This document shows, piece by piece, positions 59,205 to 64,000 of a stretch of DNA of 64,000 nt. The translations under genes were made by a program, and so were the position numbers. The notes under the pieces are model-generated. The model was not told the DNA's origin, did no database searches, and saw nothing but the letters and a program-made list of their open reading frames with translations. Source of the stretch: Streptomyces antnestii (GTDB lineage Bacteria > Actinomycetota > Actinomycetes > Streptomycetales > Streptomycetaceae); contig NZ_RZYA01000006.1 of NCBI RefSeq assembly GCF_004005495.1, forward strand, positions 310,001 to 374,000. Reading direction: 5' to 3'. Positions within the stretch are counted from its first letter, which is position 1. Each line of letters begins with the position of its first letter.

Positions 59205-59244
59205 GGGGGCGCCCCGCACCGGAACTCCGGTGCGGGGCGCCCCC
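59205..59244 (-). terminator. gdh terminator
   Basis: 19-bp perfect stem GGGGGCGCCCCGCACCGGA / TCCGGTGCGGGGCGCCCCC, 60 bp past the gdh stop. Between it and the stop are three GAAGCGG direct repeats. Confidence 0.85.
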
Positions 59245-59303
59245 GTTCGCCTTACGCGGACCTTACGAAGCGGCCCGATGAAGCGGGCCCTACGAAGCGG
59301 ACC

Positions 59304-62300
59304 TTATGAATGCGTGCGCAGCAGCGTCCTCATCGTGCGCATCGCGACCGACAGGTTCGCCAGGTCGAACGCGTCCGAGCTCTGGATCTCCTCCAGGGTC
59401 GTCCGCGCGCGGCCCAGGATCGGCGCGTTCTTCTCCTGCCAGGCGTCGAACCGCTGCTCCGGCGTCGACACGCCGTTCCCGACGGACAGCACGTCGGACG
59501 TGAGGGCCGCGTGCGCCGCGTACAGGTCCTCTCGGATCGAGGCGCGGGCCATCGACTGCCAGCGGTCGGCCCGCGGCAGCTCGATGATGCGGTCCATCAG
59601 CTGCGTGATGGAGAGCCGGTCCGCGAGGTCGTAGTACACCTCGGCGACGGCCAGCGGGTCCTTGCCGATGCGGTCGGCGATCGCCACGATGTCGAGCGTC
59701 GGGAAGGCCGAGGAGAACCCGGCGACCCGCTGGGCCAGCTCCTCCGGCACACCCGCGCCGGTCAGCTCGTCGAGGATCGACTGGTACCACTCGGCGTCCG
59801 CGCCGCGCAGCATCTTCGGCATGGCCGACCACACCTCGGCGACGCCCTCGCTGAAGAACTCGATCGTCTCGGCGAGCTGGAGCGGCTGCGGCCGGTTGTT
59901 GAGCAGCCAGCGCGTGCCGCGCTCGACCAGACGGCGCGAGTGCAGCCTGATCCGGGTCTGGACGTCCGCGGCGACGACATTGTCGAGCGCCTCGACCGCG
60001 TCCCAGACCTCGCCGAGGCCGAAGATCTCGCGCGCGGCGAGCTGCGCCCGCACGATCTCCTCGAGGGACGCCCCGGTCTCCTCACGCAGACGGTGCAGGA
60101 ACGTCGAGCCGCCCGTGTTCACGGTGTCGTTGACCAGCACCGTGGTGACGATCTCGCGGCGCAGCGCGTGCCCGTCGATCGCGTCGGAGAACCGCTCGCG
60201 CAGCGCCTGCGGGAAGTAGGCGTGCAGCAGCCTGCGCAGGTACGGGTCGTCCGGCAGCGACGTCTGGATCAGCTCGTGCGCGGCCGTGATCTTCGTGTAG
60301 GCGAGCAGGACGGCCAGCTCGGGCTGGCTGAGCCCGCGCCCGGAGTTCAGCAGCTCCTTGACCTGGCGGTCGGCCGGCAGGAACTCCAGGGCCCGGTCGA
60401 GGTTGCCGTCACGCACCAGCTTGCGCATGAAGCGCTGGTGGGCGTGGAGCAGGCCCGGCGCCTGGGCGACCGCGTTGGCCAGCGTGGTGTTCTGCGCGTA
60501 GTTGTTGCGCAGCACCAGGGCGCCGACCTCGTCGGTCATCTCGGCGAGCAGCTTGTTGCGCTGCTTGACGGTCATGTCGCCGTCCGCCACCAGGGCGTTC
60601 AGCAGGATCTTGATGTTCACCTCGTGGTCGGAGGTGTCCACGCCCGCACTGTTGTCGATGGCGTCGGTGTTGACCTTGCCGCCCTTGCGGGCGAACTCGA
60701 TGCGGCCGAGCTGGGTCGCGCCCAGGTTGCCGCCCTCGCCGATCACCTTGGCCCGCACGTCCTGGCCGTCCACGCGGATCGCGTCGTTGGCCTTGTCGCC
60801 GACGTCCGCGTTCGACTCGGCGGACGACTTCACGTACGTGCCGATGCCGCCGTTCCACAGCAGGTCGACCGGCGCGTGCAGGATCGTCTTCATCAGGTCG
60901 GCCGGCGTCATCTTCGCGGCGCCCGACTCGATGCCGAGTGCCTCGCGGATGTGCGCGTTGAGCTGGATCGACTTGGCGGAGCGCGGGAAGATGCCGCCGC
61001 CCGCCGAGATCAGCTCCTTGTTGTAGTCGGCCCACGAGGAGCGCGGCAGGTCGAACAGCCGGCGGCGCTCGGCGTACGAGGTGGCCGCGTCGGGCCGCGG
61101 GTCGATGAAGATGTGCCGGTGGTCGAAGGCGGCGACCAGGCGGATGTGCTCGGAGAGCAGCATTCCGTTACCGAACACGTCACCACTCATGTCACCCACA
61201 CCGACGACCGTGAAGTCCTCGGTCTGCGTGTCGGTGCCCAGCTCCCGGAAGTGCCGCTTCACGGACTCCCAGGCGCCGCGGGCGGTGATGCCCATGCCCT
61301 TGTGGTCGTAGCCCGCCGAGCCGCCGGAGGCGAAGGCGTCACCGAGCCAGAAGTTGTACGACTCCGCGACCGCGTTGGCGATGTCGGAGAACGTCGCCGT
61401 GCCCTTGTCGGCCGCGACCACGAGGTACGTGTCGTCCTCGTCGTGGCGCACGACGTCCGCCGGGGGCACGACCTCGCCGGCCACCAGGTTGTCCGTGATG
61501 TCGAGCAGCGCCGAGATGAAGGTCTTGTACGACGCCACGCCCTCGGCCAGCCACGCGTCACGGTCGACGCTCGGGTCCGGCAGGTTCTTGGCGACGAAGC
61601 CGCCCTTGGCGCCGACCGGCACGATGACGGTGTTCTTCACCATCTGCGCCTTGACCAGGCCGAGGACCTCGGTACGGAAGTCCTCACGGCGGTCGGACCA
61701 GCGCAGACCACCACGCGCGACCTTGCCGAAGCGCAGGTGCACGCCCTCGACCCGCGGCGAGTACACCCAGATCTCGAAGGCGGGGCGCGGCGCGGGCAGG
61801 TCGGGGATGGCCTGCGGGTCGAACTTCATCGACACGTACGGGTGCGGCGTGCCGTCGTCCCGCTTCTGGAAGAAGTTCGTCCGCAGGGTCGCCTTGATGA
61901 CGGTGAGGAAGGACCGCAGGATGCGGTCCTCGTCCAGGCTCGCGACCTGGTCGAGCGCGCCGTCCAGCTCCTCCAGGAGCCCGTCGATCAGCTCGGTGCC
62001 GGCGCGCTGGCGCTCCGGCGACATCCGCGCCTCGAAGAGGCTCACCAGCAGACGGGTGGTGTGGACGTTGTTACGGAGGGTGTCCTCCATGTAGTCCTGG
62101 CTGAACGTGGAGCCGGCCTGACGCAGGTACTTCGCGTAGGCGCGCAGCACCATCGCCTGCCGCCAGTTCAGACCGGCGCTCAGGACCAGGGCGTTGAAGC
62201 CGTCGTTCTCGGCGGCACCGGTCCAGGTCGCCGAGAAGGCGTCCTGAACACGCTCGCGGGCGTCGTCACCGAGGTAGTCGCCGTTGCCGTTGCCCACCTT

Positions 62301-64000
62301 CGGCATGCGCAGGCCGAAGTCGTAGATCCACGCGGTGGTCCGGTCCGAGCAGCGCAGCTCGTAGGGGCGCTCGTCGATGACCTCGACGCCGAGCCGGTTG
62401 AGGACCGGCAGGACGGACGAGAGGGAGACCGGCGCGCCGGTGCGGTAGATCTTGAAGCGGCGCTCGCCGGGGGCCGCGCCCACGGGCTCGTACAGCGACA
62501 GCGCGAAGTCCTTCTCGCCGCGCTTGAGCGCTTCGAGGTGGACCAGGTCGGCGACCGCGGCGCGCGGCGAGTGGTCGGCCTTGTAGCCCTCGGGGAAGGA
62601 GCCGGAGTAGCGGCGGGCCAGCTCGGCCGCGCGCTCCTCGCCGCACTCCGCGTTCAGCGCCTCGGTGAAGCCGTCGGCCCAGGAGCGGGCGGCGTCCACG
62701 AGCCGCGCCTCGATGCGGTCGGTGTCGGCCTCGGTGAGCGCGGGCAGCTCGGTGCCCGGCTGGACGCGGATGACGAAGTGCAGGCGGGACAGGATCGACT
62801 CGGTGTTCCAGGCCGTGAAGTCGACGCTGGTGCCGTTCAGCTCTTCCTTGAGGATGTCGATGATCCGCAGCCGGACACCGGTGGTGTAGCGGTCGCGGGG
62901 CAGGTAGACGAGGGCCGAGTAGTAGCGGCCGTACTCGTCCTGGCGCAGGTAGAGCCGCAGCCGGCGGCGCTCCTGGAGGTACAGGACGCTGGTGACGATG
63001 GCGCGCAGCTCGTCGGCGGGCGTCTGGAACAGCTCGTCACGCGGGTACGTCTCCAGGATCTGGAGCAGGTCGCGGCCGTCGTGGCTGTTGGGCGAGAAGC
63101 CCGCGCCCTTCAGGACCTCCTCGACCTTGCGGCGCACGACCGGGACGCGCCGGACGCTCTCCGTGTACGCGGCGCTGGAGAAGAGGCCCAGGAAGCGGCG
63201 CTCGCCGACGACGTTGCCCTCGGCGTCGAACTTCTTCACGCCGACGTAGTCCAGGTACGACGGGCGGTGCACGGTGGCGCGGCTGTTGGCCTTGGTCAGC
63301 ACGAGGAGCTTGTGCTCGCGGGCCTTGGCGCGCGCATCGGCCGGAAGCCGGCTGAAGGACGGGCTGACCGGGTGGTGGTCGTCGCCGCCGTGCTGGGGGT
63401 CGGAGCGCAGGATGCCGAGTCCGGTGCCGGGAACGGCGGACAGCGAGTCGTCCTCACGCAGCGCGTACTCGCGGTAGCCGAGGAACGTGAAGTGGTCGTC
63501 GGACAGCCAGCGCAGCAGCTCGCGGGCCTCGTCGATCTCCTGGTCGCGCAGGTCGTCGGCGGTGGGCTCGCTGGGCAGCTCGTCGGCGATGCGCAGCGCC
63601 GAGTCCCGCATCTTCTCCCAGTCCTCGACGGCCTCGCGGACGTCGGACAGGACCCGGAGGAGGTCGCTGGTGATCTGCTTCAGGTCGGCGCGGTCGGTCT
63701 CGCGGTCCATCTCCACGTGGATCCACGACTCGGTGAGCGTGTCGTGGCCGTCGGCGGCCGTGCCCGCGGGCAGGACCTCCTGGAGCTTGCCGGTCAGGTC
63801 ACGGCGGACGGTGACCTGCGGGTGGATCACGACGTGGATGCCGCGGCCCTGGCGGGACAGCTCGTTCGTGACCGAGTCGACCAGGAACGGCATGTCGTCG
63901 GTGACGACCTCGACGACGGAGTGGCTGCAGGTCCAGCCGTTCTCCTCGACGGTCGGCGTGTGGACCCTGACGTTCGCGGTGCCCTGCGGGCGGACCTCGG
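59304..64000 (-). CDS. gdh: NAD-specific glutamate dehydrogenase, large type (5' end outside window)
   Basis: About 1,564 C-terminal residues are present; the frame stays open to the window edge and the segment before the internal Met (GTANVRVHTPTVEENGW) is typical of the family, so the true start is off the right side. The family is the ~180 kDa NAD-GDH first described in Streptomyces. N-terminal ACT-like regulatory parts (VEVVTDDMPFLVDSVTNEL) precede the catalytic domain with RGGLRWSDRREDFRTEVLGL, VPVGAKGGFVAKNLP (active-site Lys) and GVGDMSGDVFGNGML. It oxidises glutamate to 2-oxoglutarate and ammonium. Confidence 0.96.
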   Translation of the reverse strand, partial: EVRPQGTANVRVHTPTVEENGWTCSHSVVEVVTDDMPFLVDSVTNELSRQGRGIHVVIHPQVTVRRDLTGKLQEVLPAGTAADGHDTLTESWIHVEMDRETDRADLKQITSDLLRVLSDVREAVEDWEKMRDSALRIADELPSEPTADDLRDQEIDEARELLRWLSDDHFTFLGYREYALREDDSLSAVPGTGLGILRSDPQHGGDDHHPVSPSFSRLPADARAKAREHKLLVLTKANSRATVHRPSYLDYVGVKKFDAEGNVVGERRFLGLFSSAAYTESVRRVPVVRRKVEEVLKGAGFSPNSHDGRDLLQILETYPRDELFQTPADELRAIVTSVLYLQERRRLRLYLRQDEYGRYYSALVYLPRDRYTTGVRLRIIDILKEELNGTSVDFTAWNTESILSRLHFVIRVQPGTELPALTEADTDRIEARLVDAARSWADGFTEALNAECGEERAAELARRYSGSFPEGYKADHSPRAAVADLVHLEALKRGEKDFALSLYEPVGAAPGERRFKIYRTGAPVSLSSVLPVLNRLGVEVIDERPYELRCSDRTTAWIYDFGLRMPKVGNGNGDYLGDDARERVQDAFSATWTGAAENDGFNALVLSAGLNWRQAMVLRAYAKYLRQAGSTFSQDYMEDTLRNNVHTTRLLVSLFEARMSPERQRAGTELIDGLLEELDGALDQVASLDEDRILRSFLTVIKATLRTNFFQKRDDGTPHPYVSMKFDPQAIPDLPAPRPAFEIWVYSPRVEGVHLRFGKVARGGLRWSDRREDFRTEVLGLVKAQMVKNTVIVPVGAKGGFVAKNLPDPSVDRDAWLAEGVASYKTFISALLDITDNLVAGEVVPPADVVRHDEDDTYLVVAADKGTATFSDIANAVAESYNFWLGDAFASGGSAGYDHKGMGITARGAWESVKRHFRELGTDTQTEDFTVVGVGDMSGDVFGNGMLLSEHIRLVAAFDHRHIFIDPRPDAATSYAERRRLFDLPRSSWADYNKELISAGGGIFPRSAKSIQLNAHIREALGIESGAAKMTPADLMKTILHAPVDLLWNGGIGTYVKSSAESNADVGDKANDAIRVDGQDVRAKVIGEGGNLGATQLGRIEFARKGGKVNTDAIDNSAGVDTSDHEVNIKILLNALVADGDMTVKQRNKLLAEMTDEVGALVLRNNYAQNTTLANAVAQAPGLLHAHQRFMRKLVRDGNLDRALEFLPADRQVKELLNSGRGLSQPELAVLLAYTKITAAHELIQTSLPDDPYLRRLLHAYFPQALRERFSDAIDGHALRREIVTTVLVNDTVNTGGSTFLHRLREETGASLEEIVRAQLAAREIFGLGEVWDAVEALDNVVAADVQTRIRLHSRRLVERGTRWLLNNRPQPLQLAETIEFFSEGVAEVWSAMPKMLRGADAEWYQSILDELTGAGVPEELAQRVAGFSSAFPTLDIVAIADRIGKDPLAVAEVYYDLADRLSITQLMDRIIELPRADRWQSMARASIREDLYAAHAALTSDVLSVGNGVSTPEQRFDAWQEKNAPILGRARTTLEEIQSSDAFDLANLSVAMRTMRTLLRTHS

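Noticed and set aside
1..64000. CRISPR arrays, rRNA, tRNA genes, prophage or full insertion sequences
   Set aside because: I saw no regularly spaced direct repeats of CRISPR size, no tRNA cloverleaf other than the tRNA-like part of tmRNA, and no transposase or phage genes. The only mobile-type element is the 191-bp inverted-repeat sequence at 47902.

Overview
The window is high-GC (about 73%) actinobacterial chromosome, almost certainly Streptomyces. The evidence is GTG and TTG starts, ATGA/GTGA stop-start couplings, a tmRNA with an ANTKRDS-type tag and no encoded CCA, and a core gene order (matAB, smpB-ssrA, ftsEX, prfB, two PknB-type kinases, large NAD-glutamate dehydrogenase) that I know from the central arm of S. 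coelicolor. No calls rest on a database search.

Region 1 (about 1-25.5 kb) is mostly conserved core. On the minus strand are matA, matB and a downstream acyltransferase, the machinery for an exported amino-sugar glycan. A LysR regulator and an MFS transporter diverge next to them. Then come ssrA (tmRNA, trans-translation), its partner smpB, an S41 processing protease, ftsX, ftsE, a tiny zinc-ribbon membrane protein, an LAETG surface protein, prfB (RF2) and two membrane-anchored Ser/Thr kinases. On the plus strand follow an FHA/FtsK-like protein and a sugar ABC transporter (binding protein plus two permeases, no ATPase).

Region 2 (25.5-59 kb) is a large envelope-glycan island interrupted by the ohr/ohrR peroxide pair. 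It holds three very large fusions of a GT-A glycosyltransferase domain with a TagF-like CDP-polyol transferase domain and one fourth TagF fusion of ordinary size, stand-alone GT2 and GT4 enzymes, two methyltransferases, a membrane acyltransferase, four polytopic GT-C-type proteins, a TagGH/Wzm-Wzt type ABC exporter, GalE, and a sugar-1-phosphate nucleotidyltransferase / polyprenyl-phosphate sugar synthase / GtrA operon. The simplest reading is synthesis, modification and export of a wall glycopolymer of teichoic-acid type. GalE and the nucleotidyltransferase make donors, the DPM1-like enzyme and GtrA provide lipid-linked sugar for the GT-C enzymes, cytoplasmic GT/TagF enzymes build the chain, and the ABC pair exports it.

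Region 3 (59-64 kb) is the C-terminal ~1,564 residues of the NAD-dependent glutamate dehydrogenase, whose start lies beyond the right edge.

The least ordinary material is in the island and between genes: tandem duplications of gene 3' tails that create small chimeric reading frames, glycosyltransferase domains that have lost their DxD motif, a 155-residue insertion in an ABC permease, duplicated 27-bp operators, a 191-bp inverted-repeat element after galE, and a G-quadruplex-prone, repeat-rich 590-bp gap upstream of prfB.
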